A DNA stretch of 64,000 bases from positions 2,542,001 through 2,606,000 of the forward strand of contig OY723238.1 of NCBI GenBank assembly GCA_963210315.1. The letters run 5' to 3'. Position numbers and translations under genes: made by a program. Position 1 is the stretch's first letter. The number at the start of each line of letters is the position of its first letter. The DNA comes from Rhynchopus euleeides. Lineage: Eukaryota > Euglenozoa > Diplonemea > Diplonemida > Diplonemidae. A model generated the notes under the pieces. The model was not told the origin of the DNA and did no database searches. It saw only the letters and a program-made list of their open reading frames with translations. This document shows positions 20,885 to 30,772 of the stretch, in pieces.

Positions 20885-22006
20885 TACGTATTATACGTAT
20901 ATTTCAACACTGCCCCCGGGGGGGGTCAGAATGTTCGGGAAAATCTCGGGGGGGGTCATTGACCGACCCCCCTGGAAAAACCCCTGGCACACTTGTGAGC
21001 AGAAAATGTCACTCCACCACAGCCAAACGTGCTCCGCACACCACTAGCCTCCCCCATCACAGGAGTTGAGGCATTTGTGTGTCGAAGCGTCAACGCATCA
21101 CAAACAAGATACGAGTAAAGAGCGGCTGTACTGGTGTGACATTATGTAGCCTCATGCAATGAAGGAGGAAATGGAACACGGAGAAAGCAGGTCCGATTTG
21201 AGTTTTCGGCACGCGTAGTGCCGTAATTGCAGAGCCACATCTCTCCTCATCACAGGTCGAGGTGTGTGCGTTTCACCTCAACCTCTCCCCTCCCCATTCC
21301 CCCGTGTTCAGTGACATGTGTCGATAGTGTTCCATTTCTTCGCTCAGAATCGCGGACGAGGACGGACCAGTGGGCAGTTGCCCGCAGCAGCGCCTCACAA
21401 AACCGGTTGCAAAGTGGCACCCTTTGGTACAGAGCCGCACAGACGCCTCCCCATCGAAGAAACTATGTTGACAGTTCGGCACCCGGACATCAGAAGCACA
21501 CTCGCCGCGTGGAGCCTTGCACACCCGACGGGATTCTGCGTTGGAGAAGCATCATCTTTCATTTGCTTCTGTTTTTCTATTTCTATCTGAAGATGTAGTC
21601 CCGGAGGCGTTGTTTCCACGCCTCGGCAAACGTCTCAAAAAAAAACACAGTGCCTGCCCTGTTCTGCGGAAGGGCATAATATACACGCGTTGTGACACAT
21701 ACACTGCCGATATACACACAGGAAAAGTACAAATTGATACTACCACGCCTCGCACGGAGCGGAAATAACCCAAAGAAGCGCGGAGCTATTGCCGACACCG
21801 GGCCGCTAGTGACGTGTGTGTTGACATGCGAGCCCCAACCTCACCCTTGCCCCCACCCCCCCAAGAGTGGCGTGCGTCCATGATCTCCAACAGGCCTTGG
21901 GTTACTGCGCTCTGCACCGATTCCCCTCATGAAGCGCCACCACCTGCATCCCCTCCCTCACCCACCACTTATCTCTGCCTCACCACCCCCAACTGCAGGG
22001 CGACAC
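20885..22006. other. Intergenic DNA upstream of the CaaX WD40 gene
   Basis: No gene recognised. A piece at 21380-21440 resembles the TTCGCT interspersed repeat in reverse. Just upstream of the next gene is a C/T-rich tract ending in CCCCCAACTGCAG, a possible 3' splice site of a leader intron eight bases before the ATG. Confidence 0.4.
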
Positions 22007-23359
22007 ATGCAAGTCTCCGTAGAGCTCGCAGCCACAGGAGAACGTCTCGTCATCCCCATCGGTGCAGACGACACTGTCGCAGATGTGAAGCACCGCAGCG
22101 TCGAAGCCTTCGGTTCCGACCCCACCACCGACCCCACTGACCCCACCGCTGAACCCTGCCACGGGCGAACCCTGCTGGCCTGGAAGGACGGGGAGCCACT
22201 GGGCGACGACAGCACCCCCCTCTCCGCCTTGCAGCTGCAGCAGGGCGACGACCTTGTCCTCCATCTCCTCCCGGCACTGCCGCAAGAGTACCACGGGCAC
22301 GACGCGTGCATCACCACCGTTGGCGTGTCGCCCTGCGGCACCAGGCTCTACACCGGCAGCCATGACCAGACGGCCAAGGTGTGGCTGCGCGAGACAGGCG
22401 AATGTCTCGCCACACTGGAACACGAAGATGCTGTCGACGAGGTGCTGGTTGATCCCACTGGTGAGCGCCTCTACACCCGGTCTCAGTACCACTCCATCCG
22501 TGTGTGGCAGACGGGCAGCTGGGAGCTGGAGATGGAGCTGAAGGGCGGGTGGTGTGCCATGGCCCTGCCGCACTGCGGCAGTCGCCTCTTCACAGGGCTG
22601 GCCTGCGGGCGCGGGGTGCGCGTGTGGCAGGTGGGCCCGTGGGTGTGTGAGCGGAGCATCGACGCGAGTGCGGCCTTCAACCTCGCCTCCTCCCCCAGCG
22701 GGGACCGCCTCTTCTGCGGGCAGCAGCGCGCGCAGTGGGGCGAGGGGCGGCTGCAGATGATCTCGGCAGAGGGCGGGCAGGTGCAGCGGACCTCGCCCTG
22801 TGCGTCGCGCGGTGCGGTGATGTCACCCTGCGGGGAGCGCCTGTTCGTGCTGCCCTCCACCTGTGCCCAGGACACACCGCCCTGCATCCACATCTACAGC
22901 GCAGACACCCTGAAGCCGGTGGGGGAGATCTTCTGCAGCTACCTCCCGGGCATGGACGCATCCGGGCTCAACTGCCTTGCGCTGTCCCCCACAGGCACGA
23001 TGCTCTACGTCAATGACGGCGGAGGTGTGTCGGTGTACGACACGACGAGTCTGCAGTGCATCGGGCGGCTCACCCGCGAGCCTGTGTCGTGCATTGCCGC
23101 ATGGGGCTCCTATGTCTTCTATGGCTACGGCAGCACGCTCTGTGCAGTGCCTGCTGACAGCTACGAGGAGATACGTTACCCGAAGAGAACGGCCGCCATG
23201 ACGACTGTGCGTGTAAAGCGGAAGGGGCATGCGATGCGGAGTGGCAGCCGGAAGAAGAAGCTTGCCGCCCTGAAGAAGCCGCAGGCCTTTTGCGAGGATC
23301 GTGGGCAGCGTTGGCCCCCGAGTGGTTCCAATGCACAGCAGTGCTGCCTCGTGTCATAG
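22007..23359 (+). CDS. Ubl-WD40 protein with C-terminal CaaX prenylation box
   Basis: A 450-aa single-exon protein. Residues 1 to about 88 are ubiquitin-like (MQVSVELAATGERLVIPIG, DDTVADVKHR, then LQLQQGDDLVLHLL), the same design as the tandem family but far diverged. WD40 blades follow (SPCGTRLYTGSHDQTAKVWL, GERLYTRSQYHSIRVW, GSRLFTG..VRVWQVG, GDRLFCG, PTGTMLYVNDGGGVSVYD). The C-terminus has a polybasic stretch (about 402-424, with KRK and RKKK) and ends CCLVS: Cys447 of CLVS fits a CaaX farnesylation site, with Cys446 as a possible palmitoylation site. This predicts membrane tethering, an arrangement known from Ras-like proteins but unusual on a WD40 propeller. ATG was chosen because the ubiquitin-like strand starts there. 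Confidence 0.85.
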   Translation: MQVSVELAATGERLVIPIGADDTVADVKHRSVEAFGSDPTTDPTDPTAEPCHGRTLLAWKDGEPLGDDSTPLSALQLQQGDDLVLHLLPALPQEYHGHDACITTVGVSPCGTRLYTGSHDQTAKVWLRETGECLATLEHEDAVDEVLVDPTGERLYTRSQYHSIRVWQTGSWELEMELKGGWCAMALPHCGSRLFTGLACGRGVRVWQVGPWVCERSIDASAAFNLASSPSGDRLFCGQQRAQWGEGRLQMISAEGGQVQRTSPCASRGAVMSPCGERLFVLPSTCAQDTPPCIHIYSADTLKPVGEIFCSYLPGMDASGLNCLALSPTGTMLYVNDGGGVSVYDTTSLQCIGRLTREPVSCIAAWGSYVFYGYGSTLCAVPADSYEEIRYPKRTAAMTTVRVKRKGHAMRSGSRKKKLAALKKPQAFCEDRGQRWPPSGSNAQQCCLVS

Positions 23360-25382
23360 CGTGTCCTCGGTCCTCCCTGCCTGGCTCTCCGTCAGGTGGA
23401 TGATGTTCACTGCAGGTCTGGTGGGTTGTGTCCCCAAGCATCAGGCAGGGCACTGAGTTAAACGTCTTCTCGCCTTTTCACCCTGAAGTGCACGGAAGCG
23501 GGCTGCTCGCAGCACAGGTAGCACATTGGTGGTTGAAGACAGCTTGGGTGGCGGTGATGGTGCACGTAGGCACACCCTCAGATACTGCAATGTGAGTGAA
23601 GGGTGATGATTCAAGCCTTTACATTTGCCACCTCATGAAACGAACGAAAGATGAAATCGAACACGAAGGAGCACATACCGTAGCCGGCAGTGTAATCATG
23701 CAGTGCCTGCTGCAAGGAGCGAAGAGCCACATCTCAGGTCGGGGTGTGCGTGTCACAACCTCTCTATTACAACGTCCGTACGTGTGCTGTAATGTAACTG
23801 ATGTGTTGATTTCTCCCCTCCCTTGCTCCACCCCATCTGCACTTCAGGCGACATCATCACGCGTGTTTCTGTTATGTGGAAGCGTTTCGATGCAATTCTA
23901 TCAGTGCAATTTGGAGTGATCGAAAACCGGGTTGCGTGTAGGTTCTAGGGGGTTTACGTGTGGTCCACCACCCGAGCCAACACAGCCATCGCCCTTCCAG
24001 GGCCTCCGGATACGCATTGTTGAGCATGTATACCGCCTTCCTTCCCACTGTCTGCGAGGGGGCGTTCCGTGTCGTTACACGGTTTTTGATCGCCCCATTG
24101 CACTTCTACGAGATGCAAAAGCATTTCGTAGTAGTTTCGACATCCAGAACCAAACCCACCCACCCACCCACCCACCCACCCACCCCTCCGTCACCCCCGG
24201 CCTGCTGCTCCTCAGTCATATCAAACGAAACCATTGCCCGTGTGATCATCGTCATGTCGTGAATAACCATAACCGTGCAACAGGAACAGAGGGCAGCCAG
24301 ATACAGTCCTTTCCCCCTCCCCCTACCGCCCCCACCCCCACCCCCACCCCCACCCACCCACCCCCATCAATTCTACATTCTACTCTTTACCCCCCCCACC
24401 CACCCCCTCACCCGCCGTCTCGCGAGAGGTGGCTTCCTTTTTTACCACCGGAAACAAGAGCCCTGTCTTGATACGACAGCAGGACTGCACTGCCAGTGTC
24501 AGAACGGGAGGGCAAACAAAAAACAAGACAAAACCCACGGGGAGCGGGTGGGGATATTTTTTGGAGTTGTGCTAACAATGCAGGAAACTTTGCTATGCAG
24601 ATCATGCAGGACACACCACACCCGCAGCAGGCGTGTGGGTGTTCTCGCGATCGACGAATACCCGCTGGTTCTTCTCTCCCCTTTCTGATTTGCAGACACA
24701 AAGTTATCGCTACCAGTCATGTGCACAGCTCGCCAGTCAGTGAGGGGAGGTGGGCTGTGGCTCACTTCTTCTCACTCAGTGGGGGTCTTCGCCGTGTGCC
24801 ACTGTGTGTCAAACTGTGTCACGTTGCGGCCAGTGTTGTGAGGCGGCTCGCCCTTCCTCACTTCTCTGCATTTCTGAGGGAAGGCCCCCAGTCACATCTG
24901 GTAGCGAGGGCCCCCCCCACTGCTCCACAGCAGGTTGCGGGAGTTGCTTCTGTTTTTCCCTGATTTGGCGCGCACATTCAAACAGCACATTGCATCCCTT
25001 TTTCAGCCCACCACTGATGGTCAAGCAACGGCGGTTTTTTTTGGAGAGGGTCGTGTCTTGTTCGTTTGGCGTAGCTCGCTGGGGGAACTTTCTGTGCCGT
25101 TAGCTGGGTCGTGCGGCCCCACTCACACCACTTCATCAGGTCGGGGAGTGGTATACCCCCCTTACGCTGCACATGTGGAACGTATGGATTTCCATACGTT
25201 ATTTATTTTGTATTTTTTTTGACCCACATGTGGAATCCATACGTACCCCATAGGTGAAATCCATACGTACTCCATACGTGTTTTTTTTCCAGGGGGGTAT
25301 CAGGTGTAGGATGAGTCCTCCGGGCATCCGCCCCTTTTTCCGGTTTTTTCCCAGCCAAAACCCGGTTTTTTTCCAGCCAAGA
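23360..25382. other. Intergenic DNA with microsatellites and interspersed repeats
   Basis: It contains a CCCA microsatellite (about 24153-24185) and a CCCCCA tract (about 24323-24365), a TTCGCT-type interspersed repeat copy (24776-24895), and a 110-bp repeat (about 25060-25160, TGCGGCCCCACTCACACCAC) also found at about 34395-34500. Near 25180-25290 a set of CATACGT palindromes occurs. No gene recognised. Confidence 0.5.
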
Positions 25383-25625
25383 GCCAGACGTCCACTACCG
25401 CGGCCTCCGGCGGCTGGGGGGCTCCGCCCCCCAGACCCCCCTGTGGCGGATATCTCGTACCCAAGTCCTTCGATTCCCATCAGGTCAGGGAATCCAACAG
25501 CTCCAGTAACCTCAGGAGGACGCAGCCAACTCACACAGAATCTGTACGCCCACAATGAACAGATGTTCACTACCGTGGCCTCCGGCGGCTGGGGGGCTCC
25601 GCCCCCCAGACCCCCCGTGTAGCGT
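25383..25625 (-). repeat. Composite hairpin repeat, copy 4 (reverse orientation)
   Basis: Two modules containing GGGGGGCTCCGCCCCCC lie about 175 bp apart, in reverse orientation relative to 11050-11290. The spacer is the complement of the TACAGATTCTG..GTTGGCTGCGTCCTC sequence seen in copy 1, so the pair plus spacer moves as a unit. Confidence 0.6.
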
Positions 25626-26372
25626 GTCTCTGCCCGTCTAGTAACCGCAGCAAGTCCTTGGGCTGTTTCAGCTGTGGCATATCAAGGGGTATCGTCGGAA
25701 TAACGGTCCCGAAAGCCGTTTTCTGGGGTTTTCCTCCAGCACCCGAGGATGGCGCGAGCGGGAGGACTCGTGGAAGGAACCCATTTGGGACAAGACCAAG
25801 GGCCCCACGCTGGGGGGGAGGGACATTGGGTGCCATTTTTGGCTGGAAAAAAGCGGGGATGAATCGGGGATTTTTGGCTGGGAAGATCGGGGATTAAAAA
25901 TACACCTGGTGGGTGGTTTCCCCCAGGGTGTCCTCCCCCTTCTACAGCCAAGCAGGGCGCAGTCGGGGTGTTCAGTACGCACGACCGAGTTGGCCGGACG
26001 AGGGCGACGGATGCTTCCGATCTCCCCCATTTATTTTTTTTGTAAGAAACGTACGTACACGGTGGACTCCAGCGGCCCTAGCGGGAGTCTGGGAGCGGGA
26101 GTCTGAGCGGGTGTCAAAGACTCCCGCTAGCGGGAGTCTATACTCCCGCTAGGGGGAGTCTGACTCCCCCTAGCGGGAGTCTTTTCACCTATTTTCATCC
26201 ATTTTTCCCATGATATAGTTACAGTCTACTGGCGTGGGGGGTAAAATCATGGTGGAAGAGGGATGGGGAGGGGCTTGTTTTGCTTCTGTCAGTTTCCCCG
26301 GACTCTGGACTACCTACCTATCCTCCTGGTAGCGGCTGCACCTGCGGAGGTGAGCGGTTAGAATTTGAGGTG

Positions 26373-27507
26373 TCAAAGTGCGGCCATCGCCTGTCGTAGT
26401 TGTGTTACACCTTGGGCAAGACAAGCCATCCTGCAGGCCTCATCTTCTTCGTCAGAACTGTCATCCCCCTCCTGCTGTGCGCGTTGGTCAAGCGTGCTCA
26501 AAGTCGCCTCGGATGACACGAATGGTGTGAAAGTCGCCCCCAGCGGGATTGGCATTTTGCACAAGCAAAGCGATAATTTGCGGTGTCCTTCGGGGAACCG
26601 GAACAGGAAGTAGGGCGCGCTGATGGGTTCAACGAAGTCCTGTGTGTTGCAGTGCACAAACCCCTTCTGCAGCTGTGTCAACTGTGTGCAAAGAACATAC
26701 ACAGCCAATCTATGAGCGTGTCGGGTGTGCAGACACGGACACAGAATGACTTCTCTATACCCGAGGATCCCGTCCTGCGACAGGTGCGCAACCTTCCAAG
26801 GCATGCCCGATGCGCGCCGCTTCTCTTCTGCCATCGCAAGATCTCTCTCGTAAGTTGCGGAGCTGGCGATTGTAACGGCATCTTTCTTGCGATGTCCGTT
26901 CTCTGCTTCTTCATTCGTCGTTGTTCTGCAGAGGCACTGCATCTTCTGGAGCCCACCAATGATGGAGACTGTGTACGTAGGCATTGCGCGTTGATCCCTT
27001 TTCGGCATGCTCCATCAACCAGTGAAATATATGCCCTGAGATCCGAGCACGCAAGAAGGGAATCCGGGCTGACTCATCCTTGCATCCCCAGAAGTGCCAG
27101 GGGATGTCTGCATACCGGAAATGCATGAGGTCTGCAAGGGAGACAAAGAGGTAGCGGAACAAGCCCTTGTAGGTGTGTCCTGTGACAGGCAAGCACGACC
27201 TTCCGGAACTGAGCACCTGTCCCATTCTGCGACACATTCAGTGCAAGGTTTGTACAGGTCTTGTCGAATATTTTTTTGTTGTCTCATCCAGTACCCTGAT
27301 CAGCCGCATGGCGAGCCCCTTGCAGTCATGGAGTGCTGGGGTGACGTAGCGGGCATTGGGAAGCACACCTGCCAAGAGGGAGGGGTAGCCAGCCTCTTTT
27401 ATCTCAGAGAGAGTCAGGTGTGGGTATCGATGCACCTGTTGATACCAGCGTTCTTCTGGGATGTCGCACAGTGAGCATCGGTGCCCTCGCCCCCCGCATC
27501 GCCTCAT
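26373..27507 (-). pseudogene. Element-encoded protein of unknown family, frame-disrupted (unit 1)
   Basis: Three minus-strand segments appear to belong to one protein. Segment A (27507-27241) has CGGRGHRCSLCD, a possible zinc knuckle, and YVTPALHDCKGLAMRLIRVL. Segment B (27237-26960) follows in the same frame after one TGA and has GHTYKGLFRYLF and HWLMEHAEKGSTRNAY. Segment C (26990-26373) is in another frame and has TVSIIGGLQ, NEEAENGHRKKD, an acidic DDSSDEEDE stretch and the stop. The homologous fragment at 47.7 kb reads B and C in a single frame, so a net one-base shift separates them here. Either the gene is broken, or very short introns remove the TGA (39-nt GTACAA..GACAG) and the shift. 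A transposase-like role is inferred from location only. Confidence 0.5.
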
Positions 27508-27772
27508 TGTTGCCCACTGCTGATCTATACTCCCGCTAGCGGGAGTTGGACTCCCCCTAGTTGAGACTCCCGAAAAGGGTTAAACCCGGTAGTGGTACCC
27601 TACCCCCGCTGGAGTCCACCGTGCAAGGCCGGATCAGCCCACGGGTGGGTTTGAGGAAGAAATCTGGGGGGGCAAATTTTGCTGCGACTTCCGGTTTCAC
27701 CCGGCCGAACTCCAGCATCTATCCAGACCCACGGTGCCAAGCCGTTCGCCCGTGTCGCGATCATTCGCGGCT

Positions 27773-28153
27773 TCAGGCTGCCCCCGACGACACGTTTGTA
27801 TCCTGCACCTTGCCATACTTCGCCTCCACCTTGTATATGACGGAGAGCGCCCTCCTTCCGCATCGTTGCGACTTCCCTGACAGCGAACTTATCCATGTCA
27901 GGGAAGACATGGCGATGATTGCGTTGGCCACCTGGGTGCTGTGCTTGTGGAGCTCCTTGCTCAACACCGTTGCTAGGAGCCTTCTAATGGATCCCAGTGT
28001 CAGCACACTGCCCCCTTTTTTAACAGGGAAGGCCGTGCAAAAATCATGCACAATGTTCGTCGCCTCCGCAGCCTCGGGACTCTCTGCGCTCTTCTTCTTC
28101 TTAATCGACTTTGCCGCCGGCTTCGCTGCCGGCTTCGTTGTCGTCTTCCCCAT
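27773..28153 (-). CDS. Histone-H2B-like small basic protein in the TIR element (unit 1)
   Basis: A 126-codon minus-strand frame from ATG. The N-terminus is a Lys/Ala/Pro tail (MGKTTTKPAAKPAAKSIKKK) like a histone tail. Then TNIVHDFCTAF and VLTLGSIRRLLATVLSKELHKH follow the order and spacing of the H2B segments around MNSFVNDIF and the region ending LLLPGELAKH, but with the middle helix about six residues shorter. Sequence after NAIIAM (about residue 82) does not look like a histone and may be read-through of an intron. The similarity is by eye and moderate; a short DNA-binding protein of another kind is possible. The identical copy in unit 2 differs by K/Q at one site. Confidence 0.45.
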   Translation of the reverse strand: MGKTTTKPAAKPAAKSIKKKKSAESPEAAEATNIVHDFCTAFPVKKGGSVLTLGSIRRLLATVLSKELHKHSTQVANAIIAMSSLTWISSLSGKSQRCGRRALSVIYKVEAKYGKVQDTNVSSGAA

Positions 28154-28738
28154 TTTTGTGAATCAGGTCTGCGAGCTGGGATGGGTGGAAACGTCCGTTT
28201 CGTTTGGTGTGGCTGTACTTCAGTGACGAGTGCCACATTGCATAGGTATCATGGGAAAAATGAGTGAAAATAGGTGAAAAGACTCCCGCTAGGGGGAGTC
28301 AGACTCCCGCTAGCGGGAGTATAGACTCCCGCTAGCGGGAGTTGGACTCCCCCTAGTTGAGACTCCCGAAAAGGGTTACCCTACCCCCGCTGGAGTCCAC
28401 CGTGTATGGATTTCCCACAGGTACACGGTGGACTCCAGCGGCCCTAGCGGGAGTCTGGGAGCGGGAGTCTGAGCGGGTGTCAAAGACTCCCGCTAGCGGG
28501 AGTCTATACTCCCGCTAGGGGGAGTCTGACTCCCCCTAGCGGGAGTCTTTTCACCTATTTTCATCCATTTTTCCCATGATATAGTTACAGTCTACTGGCG
28601 TGGGGGGTAAAATCATGGTGGAAGAGGGATGGGGAGGGGCTTGTTTTGCTTCTGTCAGTTTCCCCGGACTCTGGACTACCTACCTATCCTCCTGGTAGCG
28701 GCTGCACCTGCGGAGGTGAGCGGTTAGAATTTGAGGTG

Positions 28739-29873
28739 TCAAAGTGCGGCCATCGCCTGTCGTAGTTGTGTTACACCTTGGGCAAGACAAGCCATCCTGC
28801 AGGCCTCATCTTCTTCGTCAGAACTGTCATCCCCCTCCTGCTGTGCGCGTTGGTCAAGCGTGCTCAAAGTCGCCTCGGATGACACGAATGGTGTGAAAGT
28901 CGCCCCCAGCGGGATTGGCATTTTGCACAAGCAAAGCGATAATTTGCGGTGTCCTTCGGGGAACCGGAACAGGAAGTAGGGCGCGCTGATGGGTTCAACG
29001 AAGTCCTGTGTGTTGCAGTGCACAAACCCCTTCTGCAGCTGTGTCAACTGTGTGCAAAGAACATACACAGCCAATCTATGAGCGTGTCGGGTGTGCAGAC
29101 ACGGACACAGAATGACTTCTCTATACCCGAGGATCCCGTCCTGCGACAGGTGCGCAACCTTCCAAGGCATGCCCGATGCGCGCCGCTTCTCTTCTGCCAT
29201 CGCAAGATCTCTCTCGTAAGTTGCGGAGCTGGCGATTGTAACGGCATCTTTCTTGCGATGTCCGTTCTCTGCTTCTTCATTCGTCGTTGTTCTGCAGAGG
29301 CACTGCATCTTCTGGAGCCCACCAATGATGGAGACTGTGTACGTAGGCATTGCGCGTTGATCCCTTTTCGGCATGCTCCATCAACCAGTGAAATATATGC
29401 CCTGAGATCCGAGCACGCAAGAAGGGAATCCGGGCTGACTCATCCTTGCATCCCCAGAAGCGCCAGGGGATGTCTGCATACCGGAAATGCATGAGGTCTG
29501 CAAGGGAGACAAAGAGGTAGCGGAACAAGCCCTTGTAGGTGTGTCCTGTGACAGGCAAGCACGACCTTCCGGAACTGAGCACCTGTCCCATGCTGCGACA
29601 CATTCAGTGCAAGGTTTGTACAGGTCTTGTCGAATATTTTTTTGTTGTCTCATCCAGTACCCTGATCAGCCGCATGGCGAGCCCCTTGCAGTCATGGAGT
29701 GCTGGGGTGACGTAGCGGGCATTGGGAAGCACACCTGCCAAGAGGGAGGGGTAGCCAGCCTCTTTCATCTCAGAGAGAGTCAGGTGCGTGTATCGATGCA
29801 CCTGTTGATACCAGCGTTCTTCTGGGATGTCGCACAGTGAGCATCGGTGCCCTCGCCCCCCGCATCGCCTCAT
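28739..29873 (-). pseudogene. Element-encoded protein of unknown family, frame-disrupted (unit 2)
   Basis: Second copy of the 26373-27507 frame set. It retains the same in-frame TGA before CR.MGQVLSS and the same shift between STRNAY and TVSIIGG. Substitutions include CRRMGQ to CRSMGQ. Because the disruptions are shared, they either predate the duplication or are removed by splicing. Confidence 0.5.
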
Positions 29874-30138
29874 TGTTGCCCACTGCTGATCTATACTCCC
29901 GCTAGCGGGAGTTGGACTCCCCCTAGTTGAGACTCCCGAAAAGGGTTAAACCCGGTAGTGGTACCCTACCCCCGCTGGAGTCCACCGTGCAAGGCCGGAT
30001 CAGCCCACGGGTGGGTTTGAGGAAGAAATCTGGGGGGGCAAATTTTGCTGCGACTTCCGGTTTCACCCGGCCGAACTCCAGCATCTATCCAGACCCACGG
30101 TGCCAAGCCGTTCGCCCGTGTCGCGATCATTCGCGGCT

Positions 30139-30519
30139 TCAGGCTGCCCCCGACGACACGTTTGTATCCTGCACCTTGCCATACTTCGCCTCCACCTTGT
30201 ATATGACGGAGAGCGCCCTCCTTCCGCATCGTTGCGACTTCCCTGACAGCGAACTTATCCATGTCAGGGAAGACATGGCGATGATTGCGTTGGCCACCTG
30301 GGTGCTGTGCTGGTGGAGCTCCTTGCTCAACACCGTTGCTAGGAGCCTTCTAATGGATCCCAGTGTCAGCACACTGCCCCCTTTTTTAACAGGGAAGGCC
30401 GTGCAAAAATCATGCACAATGTTCGTCGCCTCCGCAGCCTCGGGACTCTCTGCGCTCTTCTTCTTCTTAATCGACTTTGCCGCCGGCTTCGCTGCCGGCT
30501 TCGTTGTCGTCTTCCCCAT
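30139..30519 (-). CDS. Histone-H2B-like small basic protein in the TIR element (unit 2)
   Basis: Second copy of the 27773-28153 frame. The only protein change I see is KELHKH to KELHQH. The preserved frame and basic tail in both copies contrast with the disrupted larger frame in the same element. Confidence 0.45.
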   Translation of the reverse strand: MGKTTTKPAAKPAAKSIKKKKSAESPEAAEATNIVHDFCTAFPVKKGGSVLTLGSIRRLLATVLSKELHQHSTQVANAIIAMSSLTWISSLSGKSQRCGRRALSVIYKVEAKYGKVQDTNVSSGAA

Positions 30520-30772
30520 TTTTGTGAATCAGGTCTGCGAGCTGGGATGGGTGGAAACGTCCGTTTCGTTTGGTGTGGCTGTACTTCAGTGACGAGTGCC
30601 ACATTGCATAGGTATCATGGGAAAAATGAGTGAAAATAGGTGAAAAGACTCCCGCTAGGGGGAGTCAGACTCCCCCTAGCGGGAGTATAGACTCCCGCTA
30701 GCGGGAGTTGGACTCCCCCTAGTTGAGACTCCCGAAAAGGGTTACCCTACCCCCGCTGGAGTCCACCGTGTA

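Larger units (their letters stand above)
26057..28404. mobile_element. 2.35-kb TIR element, unit 1 of a tandem pair
   Basis: The element is bounded by CACGGTGGACTCCAGCGG on the left and its complement on the right, each flanked by TA (TA..TA fits a TA target-site duplication, as in Tc1/mariner-like elements). Subterminal blocks are packed with ACTCCCGCTAGCGGGAGT palindromes. Unit 2 starts exactly 2366 bases downstream and is almost identical. Minus-strand reading frames are described separately. I do not recognise the transposase class. Confidence 0.8.
28423..30770. mobile_element. 2.35-kb TIR element, unit 2 of the tandem pair
   Basis: It is the same element with the same CACGGTGGACTCCAGCGG termini and TA flanks, separated from unit 1 by about 17 bases. 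Only scattered substitutions distinguish the copies, for example in the HWHFWG/HWRFWG-type codon region, the YPHLTLSE/YTHLTLSE codon and the right palindrome block (CCCGCTAG against CCCCCTAG). Such high identity means recent tandem duplication or recent homogenisation. Confidence 0.8.

Noticed and set aside
26057..30770. CRISPR array based on repeated ACTCCCGCTAGCGGGAGT blocks
   Set aside because: The blocks are palindromes clustered at element ends with irregular tiny spacers, in a eukaryotic context.
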